Assembly (NCBI RefSeq): GCF_011397635.1
Contig: NC_064759.1
Coordinates: 19,430,428-19,494,427, forward strand
Reading direction: 5' to 3'
DNA length: 64,000 nucleotides
DNA from: Epinephelus fuscoguttatus
Taxonomy: Eukaryota; Chordata; Actinopteri; Perciformes; Serranidae
Positions 9,601 through 19,700 of this stretch are shown here, in pieces (position 1 is the stretch's first letter; every line of letters starts with the position of its first letter). The notes beneath the pieces were generated by a model. It was not told the origin of the DNA, made no database searches, and saw nothing but the letters and a program-made list of their open reading frames with translations. The position numbers and the translations under genes were made by a program.

Positions 9601-10330
9601 AATGTTACTGATACTATTCTTTCTCACACCTTCAACTCAAACCATTGTGTTGCCCCGCCCAAAATATATCATTTCATAATTAAATTAATATCATAAACAT
9701 GCAGGGGACTAGTCGACTAATGGAACTAAATGACAATATGGGTCGACTAGGAAAATTCTTCGTCGGGGGCAGCCCTATCAATAACTCACTGTAAAAATTA
9801 GCCTGACTCCTGTCTGACTGCCTGTCCTCTGTGGGACAGATGTAAAGCTCTAGGTAGCCCTGCACTAACATGATCAACTTTTCCATATTTATCGGACTGA
9901 ATATTTACAGAAGAAGTGAAAAATATCTGTCGGCTGTGATTGGTTTGTAACGTGACTCCTGTCTGATTGCTGAGCGTGGCCTCTTCCTGTGTCTGTCCTT
10001 TCAAATTAAATTCTAATATTTGCTCCACTATTAGGGGGCAGCCCTAGGGTGAAGCTTTAACCCTTAACAAGACTTTGATTCCACTCTTATAAAACAACAG
10101 TGCATATTGTGTCAGAGAGTGGTACTCAAGCTTTCTGTAGGTTGATGTGTAGACTCATCTAACTGACTGATGGTGTTAGTTTGTGCCTCCACTGACACTT
10201 GGCCGTATGTGTCTCTTCTCAGGTCTTCAAAGAAGTGCAGAAACAGAAGGCAGAGGAGCGGCTGCAGAAGAAGCAAAGTTTAGCCTCTACAGGCACCGAG
10301 GCAGCCAAGATGACAGACTCTCAGACCTGA
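3633..10330 (+). CDS. mrps15: mitochondrial ribosomal protein S15 (uS15m), 5' end incomplete
   Basis: Component of the small subunit of the mitochondrial ribosome; the S15 family binds small-subunit rRNA. Coding exons that splice in frame with GT-AG borders: 3633-3701, 7382-7457, 7590-7638, 7996-8080, 8197-8255, 8723-8914, 10223-10330 (stop TGA 10328-10330), giving about 211 residues. Diagnostic stretches are [15 protein letters not shown] (exon at 7590), the S15 core [20 protein letters not shown], then [27 protein letters not shown] and [13 protein letters not shown], all closely like vertebrate MRPS15. The tail is basic and Lys/Glu-rich as expected. The exon at 3633 enters with two bases of a split codon, so an upstream exon carrying the ATG and mitochondrial presequence must exist; I could not identify it in 1-3632 (human protein is 257 aa). 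The introns are heavily loaded with transposons. Confidence 0.95.
3935..4260. repeat. dispersed repeat, MITE-like
   Basis: Starts CTAGGGCTGGGTGATATGG and is followed near 4242 by TAGGGCTGCACG; both strings are common ends of teleost non-autonomous DNA elements. It contains a 16-A run at about 4180. Clean terminal repeats and target duplication were not found, so boundaries are approximate. Confidence 0.4.
4370..5998 (-). mobile_element. complete Tc1/mariner-type transposon (DD38E spacing) with long inverted repeats
   Basis: The ends CAGTACAGGCCAAAAGTTTG and its reverse complement are flanked by TA on both sides (4368-4369 and 5999-6000). Inverted repeats of about 272 bp (4370-4642 and 5727-5998) are nearly identical, with a one-base indel near ACCCATGTGG/ACACATGTGG. 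They reach into the coding region, so the left repeat contains the transposase C-terminal codons. It encodes one open transposase frame. The element lies antisense in an mrps15 intron. Confidence 0.92.
4533..5585 (-). CDS. Tc1-like transposase, intact, DD38E catalytic spacing
   Basis: 350 residues from [12 protein letters not shown] (ATG complement at 5583-5585). An in-frame ATG 33 codons upstream precedes atypical sequence, and MART is the usual start of this family. The enzyme excises and reinserts the element at TA sites. N-terminal paired-type helix-turn-helix ([20 protein letters not shown]), a GRPR hook (RKGRPRV), a second HTH, then the DDE core: first Asp in [11 protein letters not shown], second in [10 protein letters not shown], Glu in DLNPIEMVW. 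Exactly 38 residues separate the second Asp and the Glu, unlike the 34 of Tc1/Sleeping Beauty; this fits the DD38E group described as Intruder. No stop or frameshift is seen. Confidence 0.92.
   Translation of the reverse strand: MARTNQLTKEKQVAIITLRNEGQSLRKIAKTLNVSPSGVAKTIKRYNETGTHEDRPRKGRPRVTSASEDKFIRVTSLRNRKLTAAQIRDQMNATQSSSSSPISRTTVKRRLRESGLHGQIAARKPLLRRGNKQKRFVWAKKHKEWTLDQWKSVLWSDESKFEIFGSNRRVFVRRRKGAPMDSTCLVPTVKHGGGGVMVWGCFAGDTVGDLFKIEGTLNQHGYHSILQRHAIQSSLRLVGRSFIFQQDNDPKHTSRLCKGYLTKKESDGVLRQMTWPPQSPDLNPIEMVWGELDRRVKAKGPTSAKHLWELLQDCWKTISGDYLLKLMERMPRVCKAVIRAKGGYFEETRI
6602..7355 (+). mobile_element. non-autonomous hAT transposon with 8-bp TSD
   Basis: Terminal inverted repeats TAGGGTTGGGTCGGT and ACCGACCCAACCCTA bound 754 bp. 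The 8-bp TCATCCAC is duplicated exactly at 6594-6601 and 7356-7363, the hAT signature. The interior is GC-rich, and near the right end it keeps the start of a transposase reading frame (7037-7135). The right edge is 26 bp from an mrps15 exon. Confidence 0.9.
7037..7135 (+). pseudogene. remnant of hAT transposase N-terminus
   Basis: ATG opens a 32-codon frame, [20 protein letters not shown] then FEPDEGGNP, ending at TGA. The pattern ...[15 protein letters not shown] resembles the beginning of hAT/ZBED proteins, just before their BED zinc finger (x-W-x-H-F-G-F-x-P-x-x-x-G). Everything downstream of the first coding segment is missing, as expected for an internal-deletion derivative. Confidence 0.55.
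7761..7962 (+). mobile_element. tRNA-derived SINE, copy 2
   Basis: Same family as 298-502: GGGGCGCCCAGTAGCTCTGT head, GGGTTTGACTCC box B, TTGCATGTCACTCCCCCTCT, AAGGCAAAAAGCCC and an A-rich tail. AGAAAGTA occurs on both sides (7748-7755 and 7963-7970) as a probable target duplication, though five extra bases precede the head. The tail ends about 25 bp before the mrps15 exon that starts at 7996. Confidence 0.8.
8328..8347 (+). repeat. A-rich homopolymer run
   Basis: About 20 A with one G, in an mrps15 intron. No SINE body precedes it. Confidence 0.5.
9065..9777 (+). mobile_element. hAT-family transposon remnant with BED-finger fragment
   Basis: Ends TAGAGCTGCCCCCTA and CGGGGGCAGCCCTA are imperfect inverted repeats. 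Flanks TCAATCAC (9057-9064) and TCAATAAC (9778-9785) are 8-bp duplications with one mismatch. At 9304-9435 the plus strand reads [20 protein letters not shown] then CK, and after a frameshift [12 protein letters not shown]. This is a BED zinc finger (W-x-H-F, C, H-x-x-x-H) of a hAT transposase, missing the rest of the protein. Confidence 0.8.
9797..10046 (-). mobile_element. second fragment of the 9065-9777 hAT family, inverted
   Basis: Its right end TTAGGGGGCAGCCCTA is the terminal repeat of the same family in reverse, and GTGGCCTCTTCCTGTGTCTG is the complement of sequence near 9230. It keeps only the 5' noncoding part. Together with 9065-9777 it forms a large inverted arrangement inside one mrps15 intron. 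A further relative lies at 49703-49826. Confidence 0.7.
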
Positions 10331-10474
10331 TAGAAGACAATATTCTGTATATAACCCCAACGTCTCTACTTTTACACCTTCAGATGTGTGGCATCGCTCC
10401 CTTTTTCATGTGTTATCCTCACATAATGTTGTTTTCTTTTGCCTTCAAGTTCATTCAGGTCAGAATTAAATGGA

Positions 10475-10480
10475 AATAAA
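10475..10480 (+). other. mrps15: poly(A) signal of mrps15
   Basis: AATAAA about 145 bp downstream of the mrps15 stop codon, in a short 3' UTR; no other canonical hexamer was noticed closer to the stop. Confidence 0.6.
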
Positions 10481-11220
10481 ATGTCTCAGAAAGTTATATT
10501 CAAACTTTGGAAGTGTATTTGTACTGAAATATATGACTATCAGATGTGTTTTGGATTAATCTGCACAAAATGTGAGGCAGTCATTGATCTCACTTAAAGA
10601 TGTATTAGCTGAAGGAACTCCAGTGACTAGATCATTCGGAAAAAAAATATTTTACTCTATTTCCAACAATATGGAGTTGAGCTCAGAGCCGAATCACAGA
10701 ACACCACTGCTGCATCACTCTCTATGGGCTGAACATGTGTCCGCTATGATGCACCTCTGGCCACGATGTCAGAACTGGTATTTTTCCATTAGCTGTCAAA
10801 GGCAATTTCCCAATCTTTCATCATTTATCAGACTTATAAAGCACTTAGATGTTTCTCCAACAATTGATTACGTAATGTTAAATAAGAAGCAATCGCAGTT
10901 GAAGGAGTTCTCTGCATTTTTCTGCTGGCCTTGTGCAGACTTTGTGAGTTCACATTATGCCAAAACCTGTCATGCAACTTTAAGAGCATGTGGTGATGTT
11001 ACAATATGGTTCACATTTTTTAAACACTACTTGATCGTCTCAAGGTCAAGTGATTATGGACAAAGGGCTCTTAAATAGCGACAACACAGGAGTAAGAAGC
11101 AGTACATGTACAGGATGATGACTCCACAGCAAATTGCTGCAAAGAATAAGACATTTGAGATGCTTATAGCGTTGCATTTTAGTTGTAACTAACTAACCAG
11201 GAATAGATTGAAAAAAAAAA
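10481..11220. other. intergenic, nothing identified
   Basis: A 168-codon open frame at 10572-11078 has no recognisable domain, no start context and no neighbours suggesting a gene, so I treat it as chance. Confidence 0.4.
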
Positions 11221-11404
11221 AAGCTCTTAGTGGTTAGAGCAGGCACCCCATGTACAGAGGCTCAGTCCTCAATATAGCGGCCCAGGCTCAAATCCGGCTT
11301 GCTGCCCTTTGCTGCATGTCATTCCCTCTCTCTCTCCTCTCTTCACACTTGGCTGTCCTGTCCATTAAAGGCAAAAAGCCCCAAAAAATCATCTTCAAAA
11401 AAAT
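11221..11404 (+). mobile_element. tRNA-derived SINE, copy 3, 5'-truncated
   Basis: Same family as copies 1 and 2: TTAGTGGTTAGAGCAGGCAC, GGCTCAAATCC box B, TTTGCTGCATGTCATTCCCT, CATTAAAGGCAAAAAGCCCC. It is diverged and lacks the first bases of the head. Confidence 0.75.
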
Positions 11405-12129
11405 CTCTTTTTCAAGGGTGTCCTGATTAAGACAGGTAGCAGCACAAATCACACAACTGCAGACAATAAAACTAAAGTTTGCAACTGATACCAAGCCGAG
11501 GGAGCAGCATACTAGCAAAACAAGTCATGGGATTGATCCAATACAACTTGACCTCAAACTACGGCCCTTGCAATTAACCACACAGTCATCATTTAACGTC
11601 ATATCTGCTGGATGACGAAACAATAAGTTGCAGAAGTATCCGCATCACTACTTTATTACTGTCCCCAAGACAACTAATGCAGCTCTGTGTGCACAAAACA
11701 TTTTGCTTCCCTGTGGGGTTTAGGTCAGTCAAAAAGCAAGATTTTGCAGCTGCAAGTTTGTCGTGGCTCTTGTGTGAAACCATCCCCCTTTGCAAACCTC
11801 AAGCTATGAGACAACAAGGATGTGATGCATTTTGGGTGTTTATGAAAGCAGGGTCTAAACAATTCTGACAGCTGCGTGAATTCTCTGAACTGTGCTGAAC
11901 TGAGAAACTAATTCGTAGCTTTCCCCTCCAAACAGTGACATGTTCCAGTGATCTATCTCTTCATGATTACAGCCACCGTCGGCCTCAAAGCAGAGCAGAA
12001 GTTCTCGTTAATGGTCGGAGTTTATCAGTCAATCACCACAGATCTTTGTCATCTTCAGAAGCAGCAGTTTGTTGGCAAACCAGCGTTTCACAGCTCGAGT
12101 TCGTCAGTTTCCTGTGTGGTGTGCAGCAG

Positions 12130-12174
12130 CTTGTCACTTAGATCAGGAGGAGCACACACTGACACAGTCTTCTG
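12130..12174 (+). other. candidate 5' untranslated exon of the cornifelin-like gene
   Basis: A strong donor (GTAAGT) starts at 12175, and the next exon of the gene begins after the acceptor at 13123-13124 with 42 untranslated bases before the ATG. This fits a noncoding first exon ending at 12174. Its left edge cannot be set from sequence; 12130 is only a placeholder. cDNA would settle it. Confidence 0.4.
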
Positions 12175-12614
12175 GTAAGTGACACCTTTTTTTCCCTCTC
12201 GCAGTAGATTTACTCAAGAATTTACTATTAACTTACTTAAACTGATATTACTCATAAACCATATTTGCAAATCATTCATAGTTTGTACTTTACAAGTTAT
12301 GCTTTCACTGTAAACTCCTGACAGTACAACAAGATTACAGCCTGATGCATTTCTAGGTCAAGTCAAACCTTCACATTTAGAATTATAGCATTCTTTAAAT
12401 TGCTGCAGACCTTCAAGTTGAGTCTTTCAAGTTTGTGAGACGAGTACTGAAAATATTGTCTGACCAACATAAGTAGCTGAGTTGTCACACGCTGACTGTG
12501 CTGAGAAGGATTTTTTAAAATACAAGTATATTCCTGTTTAAGAACCACGTGAAACGATGTTGGTGAGGATTCTCAGTCATCAAGGTCATGGAAGTCTGAC
12601 TTGCTGTATCGTAG

Positions 12615-12715
12615 ACAGCTGGATTTTCTTGAGTTTCTTGAAGACGCTGAACTGGACCGAAGTCTCTTGGATGGGAGGTGAAACGTCTTCAAGAAAGTCA
12701 TGCAAGTCCAGTTGT
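12615..12715. repeat. imperfect palindrome, 32-nt arms
   Basis: Arms at 12615-12646 and 12684-12715 are near reverse complements (AGCTGGATTTTCTTGAG... against ...TCATGCAAGTCCAGTTG). The 37-nt loop contains CGAAGTCTCTTGGATGGGAG. The wording GTCTCTTGGATGGGAGGTGA is familiar from dispersed teleost repeats. Confidence 0.6.
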
Positions 12716-13166
12716 CAACGATATGGCACTTAAAACATGTGAAACAATTATCAAATCATTTGTGTGGAAATCACGAAAGCTCCTAAAGCTGAAAAACTAG
12801 TGTGTTGTTTTGTGTTAAGGAAGAAGTCCCTGAAACGTTTGATGATACATTATATGTTTTGCAGGTAGACTTGTAAATGCTAATTATAAATGCTGTGAAT
12901 GCTGTCTTAGAGTTATTTTCCAATGGAAAGCACTGGAATATATGTACTGATGCGTCAAATGACATTTCCCTCTCTGTCAGTACATAGCGTTAAATGTCAG
13001 CACGTGTGGAAAATTTAAAAAACAATAATTGTGGCACATGGAAGGATTTATTCAGGTCTTTCCTCCTGCAGCAAACTGTATGTCTGCTTAATTCCACTGC
13101 TAACAGCTGAATGTGTTCCTATAGGTTGCTAAAGCAAAGGCAAAACAGCAAATCCAGTTATCCAAA

Positions 13167-13854
13167 ATGTCGAACCCAGTGGTCACCCATCAACCAGGCG
13201 CTGGCGGCTACGGGACAAATGTCCAAACAGGAGAGTGGAGCTCGGGCCTGTGCTCCTGCTGCAGTGACTTGGTTGTCTGTGAGTATCATTCAGGGTGCTT
13301 GAAATCTGTTCAATGTTTCTCCAATTCTCTTTTCAAATATTCACAATGAAATACACTGTCGTTGTGCAGGTGCTCTTGGTTGTTGCTGTCCACTTATATT
13401 GAGCTGCTACACAGCGAATAAGTATGGTGAAAGCTTCTGTTTGGGTTGTGTGCCAGGAGGCATGACAGCCCTTAGGACTCATATGAGACTGACCTATGGT
13501 ATTCAGGTGAGTTACTCATATGCATTATATTCCAAAGTCAGAAGAAGACAAAGCTTTTGTTTTGTGGTGGTGTTTCATGCAACAAGTTTCACACAGGAAC
13601 ACTGACCCGCTCTTATGAAAGACAGAGATTTCATAAACATAGGAAATGTTGGGTGTTCCCTGCAGTTGAGAAACCTAAACTGCGGTAGATTTCTTCATAG
13701 AGGGCTGACGTTCCCTTTTGTGATTTTGTTTTAAATCTTTTAACCATAGGGAACAATAACCAACGACGCCTTGATGACCTTTTTCTGTGGGATATGCGAG
13801 GTGTGCAGGATGGCGCGAGAAATCCGCATCAGGAACGGAGACGTTTCAACTTAA
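13167..13854 (+). CDS. cornifelin / PLAC8-family cysteine-rich protein
   Basis: Three coding exons, 13167-13278, 13370-13506 and 13750-13854, encode 117 residues. The second exon of the transcript starts at 13125 after TATAG. The protein has the PLAC8 layout: a polar N-terminus (MSNPVVTHQP...), the W-S-S-G-L-C-S-C-C entry motif around residues 24-32, a Cys-rich core (CALGCCCPLILSC, then ESFCLGCVPGG), the arginine-bearing RTHMRLTYGIQG hinge, and a closing CGICEVCRMAREIRIR. Length and spacing match cornifelin (human CNFN 112 aa) better than longer PLAC8 relatives. Family members are small membrane-associated or cornified-envelope proteins of uncertain biochemistry. Which teleost paralogue this is cannot be decided here, so no symbol is given. 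It sits between mrps15 and oscp1, where I recall no such gene in human. Confidence 0.85.
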
Positions 13855-14092
13855 GAAGACGAAGGCTTCTGGTCCACTATATAGACACAGTATGCTCTGT
13901 CTGTTGACGATGTCCTGCTATTGTGGAAGTAATTTGTTTTTTCCTGTAGCAGGTGTAGCTTTCATACAGACAACAAAGAAGGAGCGGCTAATGAGTTATG
14001 CAATTCAATGAATTTAATTTTTGTTACCTGTAGCCTTACATGTACATCTAATTGTGCGACAGTTAGTGCGAGCACTTATCTGCGTCACTGTA

Positions 14093-14160
14093 AATAAAAT
14101 GCTTTGTTCATGATTGATGACATTTGAGCATGCACCATTTTGTACAAGATTGTCAATAAA
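14093..14160 (+). other. two poly(A) signals of the cornifelin-like gene
   Basis: AATAAA at 14093-14098 and again at 14155-14160, about 240 and 300 bp after the stop at 13854. Either could end the transcript. Confidence 0.55.
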
Positions 14161-14559
14161 AACAAAATATATTATGTGATGTTATTTCATTTGCCTCTTA
14201 AATGTCAAGTGTGTATGTGGGATTCAGTGCCATCTAGAGGTAAAGTCGTAGATTGCAACCACATGACACTTCTCCCATGTGTGTAGGAGAACTACAGTGA
14301 CCGATACAAAAACACGAATGGCCCTGTGTAGAGCAAGTGTTTTGTTTATCCATTCTGGGCTACTGTTGAAACAATATAGTGTATCAGGTAAATAACATAA
14401 GAATAAATGTAATAATATATTTTTTACCAGATTTATGGGCAGTATACAGTGACATAGCAAAGATGCCAGAGTGAGCTGGTTTCTGGTTAGTATACAAAAC
14501 CTACAACGTTGAGAACATGAACTGAACCCATACTGTTAATTCATACCCTAATCTCCCAT

Positions 14560-16380
14560 ATCCATATAGTTCTCCCACCCTAATCTCTCAAGACAAATTC
14601 TGCAATTTACATTGTAAAAAAAGTTTGGGTTTTTTTTACTGATGGATTTCCAGATTGCTCCCACCCTTACTCAAAATGATAATAATAAAATAAATATTTA
14701 AACTTAAACATCAGACACACATAGAAAATGATAACAGTAATATGATAAGGGAAATAAATAAATAAGACAGAATAAATAATAAAATAAAATACCATTAAAA
14801 ATAAATAATAAAATAAAATAAAATAGAATAAAAATAAAAAGAGAAGAAATTAAAAAAAAAAAAAACTTCATAAAGGGCTTCCAGGTCTTGTTGAAGGATT
14901 TACAAGTATATCCAAGGGAAAATCTAATCTATTCAATTTTGAGGTTAGGATACACCATTCAACCCAAATCATAAACCTGGAGGGAATCCCAATGGAAGAA
15001 TCTGATTTGTTTCTTTACTACACCAAAACTCAAAAGTAAACATCTCCATAGTTGCCAAAAATGTTTGCGAGAGTGCAGGTCTTTTGATGTAGACCACTCA
15101 TGTTTTTTAGAAATGTCAGAAAATAACTGTATTTTGGGAAACACCAACAACGAAGGACCAATGGCTAACTATTGTGGAAGAAATCTTTTTCATGGAGAAA
15201 TTAGCACATACTGAGACAACAAGAAGCATAACTAGAAAGAAAATTAGAAAAATGGACTCTATACAAGACTCAAAATAAATAGATACACTGATCCTTAAGG
15301 CTGTAAAATGTGTATTCACCCAAGCAGTTTTGTTTCATTAGCACTTATTATTTTAAATTATTTCATTATTCTGTTGTAACTGACATGTCAATGTCACAAA
15401 AATAGTTTTCATAAAGATTTAAGTGGGGGGAAAAAAGACACAAAATAGTGACCTCCGTAGAGCAGTACTTTATGTAGATATAAATGCACACTAAATTTGA
15501 CACACTGGACCTTTAGTGTAGGAGATTATGATGTGCTGAGCCACCAGAACAGATGAGTATTGTGTGTGTTATTTGGTGAAAAGGAATGTGCTCATAAATC
15601 AGTGGTTCCCAGCCTTTGTGGCTGGTGACTACATGAGAAACAGTCCTTAGCATGGACATCTGTTGAGATATCAACATTTCAACATCAGCATTTTAGCGAC
15701 AGAATGAGTAACAGAAAGTCATTTCCTTTTTTTTTTCATTAGATGGATTTTTAAAGGGTTGAATAGGTTAAAGTATCAAGTATTTCACAAGATCAAGAAG
15801 GCAGAAGTGTGTGGTGACCTCTGGAGGTCAGGGGACAGTATGAGAACACAATGCATAAGTTAATTGAGATTGTAAGGTAATCTTACTGGTAAAGTATAAT
15901 TTGGATGTGTGCAAATCAGTTTACAACTTTTAATACATGTCTTCAGGCTAAATAACACCAAATAACACTCATTTCTTTTATAGACCGTCGATTTATCCCA
16001 GCATTGCACATGTGCCCTTGCTTTAGTCCTCAGGTGAAAGATCAGTATTTCCTTGGAATATAGTTCCTCTGAAATGTCCATTCGCTTTTCTGTAGATGAA
16101 GGGTCAGGTTTAATGGCCTTTTTGCATGCCAGTATAAGGATTTTAAACAGAGTAAGTCCTTCTTATAAATAATGTCCTCAAGTATTAATGCCAAGTAAAC
16201 AATCCATGGGTCCCTTGGGATCTTGTAACCTATAGGTCTCTCAAGAATCAAAATAATCCTGTGCCAGAATGTTCGTAGTTTCATACATGACCAGAATATA
16301 TGAGTGACTGGCATTCACCTGCCCACAGAGTCTCCAGCAGCAATTATATTCCTCCACCCTTATTCTCTCCATCTTTTAGA
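14560..16380 (-). mobile_element. L1/Tx1-like LINE remnant
   Basis: On the minus strand, 16314-16042 encodes the ORF2 C-terminal zone word THIFWSCMKLRTFWHRI, the equivalent of HxFWxCPKLxxFW in L1-type elements. Nearer the 3' end, about 15150-14870 reads KKHEWSTSKDL and then CKSFNKTWKPFM, like a LINE protein terminus. The stretch between them is disrupted, and A/T-rich tracts follow at 14690-14860. No intact ORF. Edges are approximate. Confidence 0.55.
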
Positions 16381-16555
16381 GCTGGTGGAGGTTTGCTGCG
16401 ACCCATATATATTTTAAATATTTATATATTTATAGGCAAACACGTCAAAACCCTGTGTATCCAGGCCATAGGTTGTTAAAGCCTATAGTTATTCACACTG
16501 TGGTGAAGGGTCTAACTGAAAGTTTCACACAAACTTGACCCCGCCCGTTTCCGTA

Positions 16556-16608
16556 TACGTCATAACACACAGTGCGCTGATTGGCTGTCTGCTTCGTGGC
16601 CTGGCAAC
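16556..16608 (+). promoter_or_regulatory. oscp1: oscp1 proximal promoter: CRE-like site, inverted CCAAT box, RFX X-box
   Basis: About 110-160 bp upstream of the oscp1 ATG there is a CRE-like TACGTCAT (16556-16563), an inverted CCAAT box (ATTGG, about 16580-16584) in GCTGATTGGCTG, and GTGGCCTGGCAAC at 16596-16608. The last matches the RFX X-box consensus GTNRCC-N-RGYAAC at every defined position with a one-base spacer. X-boxes mark promoters of ciliary genes, and OSCP1 has been tied to cilia and flagella. Binding is inferred, not shown. Confidence 0.6.
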
Positions 16609-16718
16609 CAGAAGAGGCTTTACCAAACAGACAGACCCCCTGCCAACAAGCCTCCGAGCTAGCTACAGACGCTAGCTACCTACGTTTTCTGAGGATATTC
16701 AACGGTCCAAACACCACC

Positions 16719-19700
16719 ATGTCTTCAAGAACTCTGCCTCTGCTGTTCATCAACCTCGGTGGAGAAATGCTGTACATCCTGGACCAGCGGCTCAGAGCTC
16801 AGAATATCCCCGCGGACAAAGCTAAGAAAGGTAGCTAGCTTAGCGGCTAACAACAAAAATGTCACCCTGCAGTAAAACGTCTGATAACTGCCCATTCATT
16901 TCAGCCCGTTTGCACGTTTACTGGTTGGTGAATTAGGAATAAGTTTTGGCAGTTGATAAGAAGTCAACAGTAAGTTAACATTAATGAGTCAACTGGTTGT
17001 CTTGTCCCAGAGCTAATTTTAATTCTTAGTTCTCAATGCTCCAGTGTAAGTAAATGGGAAACTGCTCTATCTGCTATATGTAAATGTTCTATATACCAAC
17101 ATTGGTCAAGCCATGAGTTATTTGTCATTCAACAATCTAGTTTCCAGAACAGCATTTCATTTATCTGTCTCCCTTTAAATCATAAAGTCTTCACTGTAGC
17201 TGGCTGGATAGAGGATGACAGAAGGAGAGGTATTATTACAGAGCTTCAGCATAATCATGCACTCATGCATTTGTGGCTCTTTGCTCTGCTTTGGCCTAGT
17301 CTGAACCAACACGCTGGATAAACAGTAGGACTTGAGAAGTAAACAACAGATGAGATTTCATATGCACACATCAGCTCACGAGAAATGTATTATGTGGTTG
17401 GCTCTGCACCCAGGTACATCAGGCTCAGGTTCTGGCCACAAACTAACCTCAATAACAATGAAAGGAGGTGTGTTTAAAGGAATACTTCACCCTCAAAATG
17501 ATGGGTATATATATATTTGTATATCTGTTACCCACCCTATGTACGTTGAATTCATGAACATAACTTTATTTCTTTTATATGCCTCTGCAGTGAACAAAGA
17601 CTCCAAAACCAGAGAGAATTCTTGATGAATTGAAGTGAAAGGGGTCCACGTGAACAGCAAAACCAAGTCAAAACATCAGTTTACAAACACTCACACAACT
17701 CTTGCAGTTTTACTCCAAGCCTCATTTACCCAGTCATATTTCCAGCATTTCCCAACACTTGCATTTTAGCTGAAACTACATCAAACAATTTGAAGCACTT
17801 CTGCATAAACAGTCTCAAGCATGCGTTTGAACTTTTGCTCAGGTATTTTGTTCATATCCTGCCTCTAAGCGACAGGCATGGGTGAGTGACAGCAGAAGTC
17901 CTGGCTGATACACAAGCTGGGAGGTGGGATTTCAATGAAATGCACATCCATGCATGAGACTGTTTATGCCGAATTGTTTTAAATATTGAGGTATAAGCAA
18001 ACATGCATGTCTGTTGATATTTTTAGTTTTGCTGTTGTTAAATGCAGCCCTCTTTTACCTCAATTCATCAAGAATTTTCTCTGCTTTTGCATTCTTTGTT
18101 CACCACTGAGGCAAGTTTTTTTTTCTCACAAATTTAATGTAACTCAGTGAGTAATTTCTATACAGATGTCATTGTGGGGGTCAAGTATTCCTTTTAAAGC
18201 TACCACACAGGCCCATATTCCATATTCCACATAAGACACAACATACACTTGATGATGTTTCTTAACTCCAAAATATTGTGTATTGCACCTGTTTATTCTG
18301 CATATATCAAGAAGATCATCAGGGGTCACCACACTGTCTGTCTGTGCTCTGAGAACAGTCTTACAGTGGGTAAGTTGCACTACAGAGAATAGTACATAGC
18401 CTCACTGAGTTAGGCAAGTTTATCTGCCCCACCCTTGAGCCAATACAAAGCTTGTGAAAAGTGAAAGTTAGTCAATGAGGCTTGACTTCCTACAGTCGCA
18501 GCAGTGATTGTAATGACTTCAGCCAATTGCAACAGTGATTGATGGACATAATCACTGTAAATGAAACACTCTTTTTGGAGAGTGAACACAAACATTTTCC
18601 TACCTGGCTATTGCCCTGCTACCAAGTAGGACATCCGCTGATGGCTTACCATGCTGCTGCTTTATTAGGGCTGTCGGGTTAGGCTTTGTATGAAATGGTT
18701 TGGGCCAACATAGTGTATAGAACGCTGCCTGCTTTTGAGCTTACAGCGACGAGGGTGCATTCGTCTAACCTCAGTTAACTCTGTGTACCTTTCTGTCGTG
18801 CTGTTTGCCTGACTAGTTATGAATGACATCATCACCACCATGTTCAACAAAAAGTTCCTCGAGGAGCTTTTCAAGCCACAGGAGCTTTACTCCAAGAAGG
18901 CCCTGCGGACTGTGTTCGACAGGCTCGCCCATGCCTCCATAATGAGACTCAATCAAGCCAGCATGGACAAGGTGAGTCATCTCGTAGCCCTCATGCACAG
19001 CGCTACACTGAGCATGAGCACATGTTGAATTGTTTTGTTCCTTTTGTCTTCTAATTTGAATTTCACATCAGTACATAAGACTCTGCTCATTCATCACATT
19101 GTCTCATCAGCTGCACAGTTTGTTTTCCAGCCTCCTCAGTATACACACTAGATCAGTGTTTTAGAGTCAAGCATGCTTCAGATCCACATTAGATAAATCT
19201 TCATATCAATCAGTGCTTTATGTCCATATATCAAGTGTGTACATGTTGGATCATTTTGTTGCCTTGAAGCAGAGTGCAACTGTGACTCTGAAACAGTGAG
19301 TGATTCATATCTTAAACACTGAATGCTGCTGTATGTGGCTCCCTCTACTGTTTATTACACAACAGTAACATTGTTTTTATTTTGATGGATGACTCAGTGT
19401 CGTCATGTATGTGTTTCCCTCCTCGCAGCTCTATGATTTGATGACCATGGCTTTCAAGTACCAAGTGCTCCTCTGTCCCCGGCCCAAGGACATCCTTCTC
19501 GTCTCCTTCAACCACATGGATGCGATCAAGGACTTTGTGAAAGACACTCCCAGCATTCTCAGCCAGGTTGATGAGACGTACCGACAGCTCATAGAGGTAT
19601 GACATGTGTGACTTAACTCTTCTCACATTAGTTTTGGACAGGAGTGCGTAGAGGCATTACACATGGCTTGTTGGGGTTTCCTGCGGTGTGATCTTTGAGT

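Noticed and set aside
10572-11078. 168-codon open frame downstream of mrps15
   Set aside because: No recognisable domain, ordinary AT-rich composition, and no splice or promoter context; likely chance.
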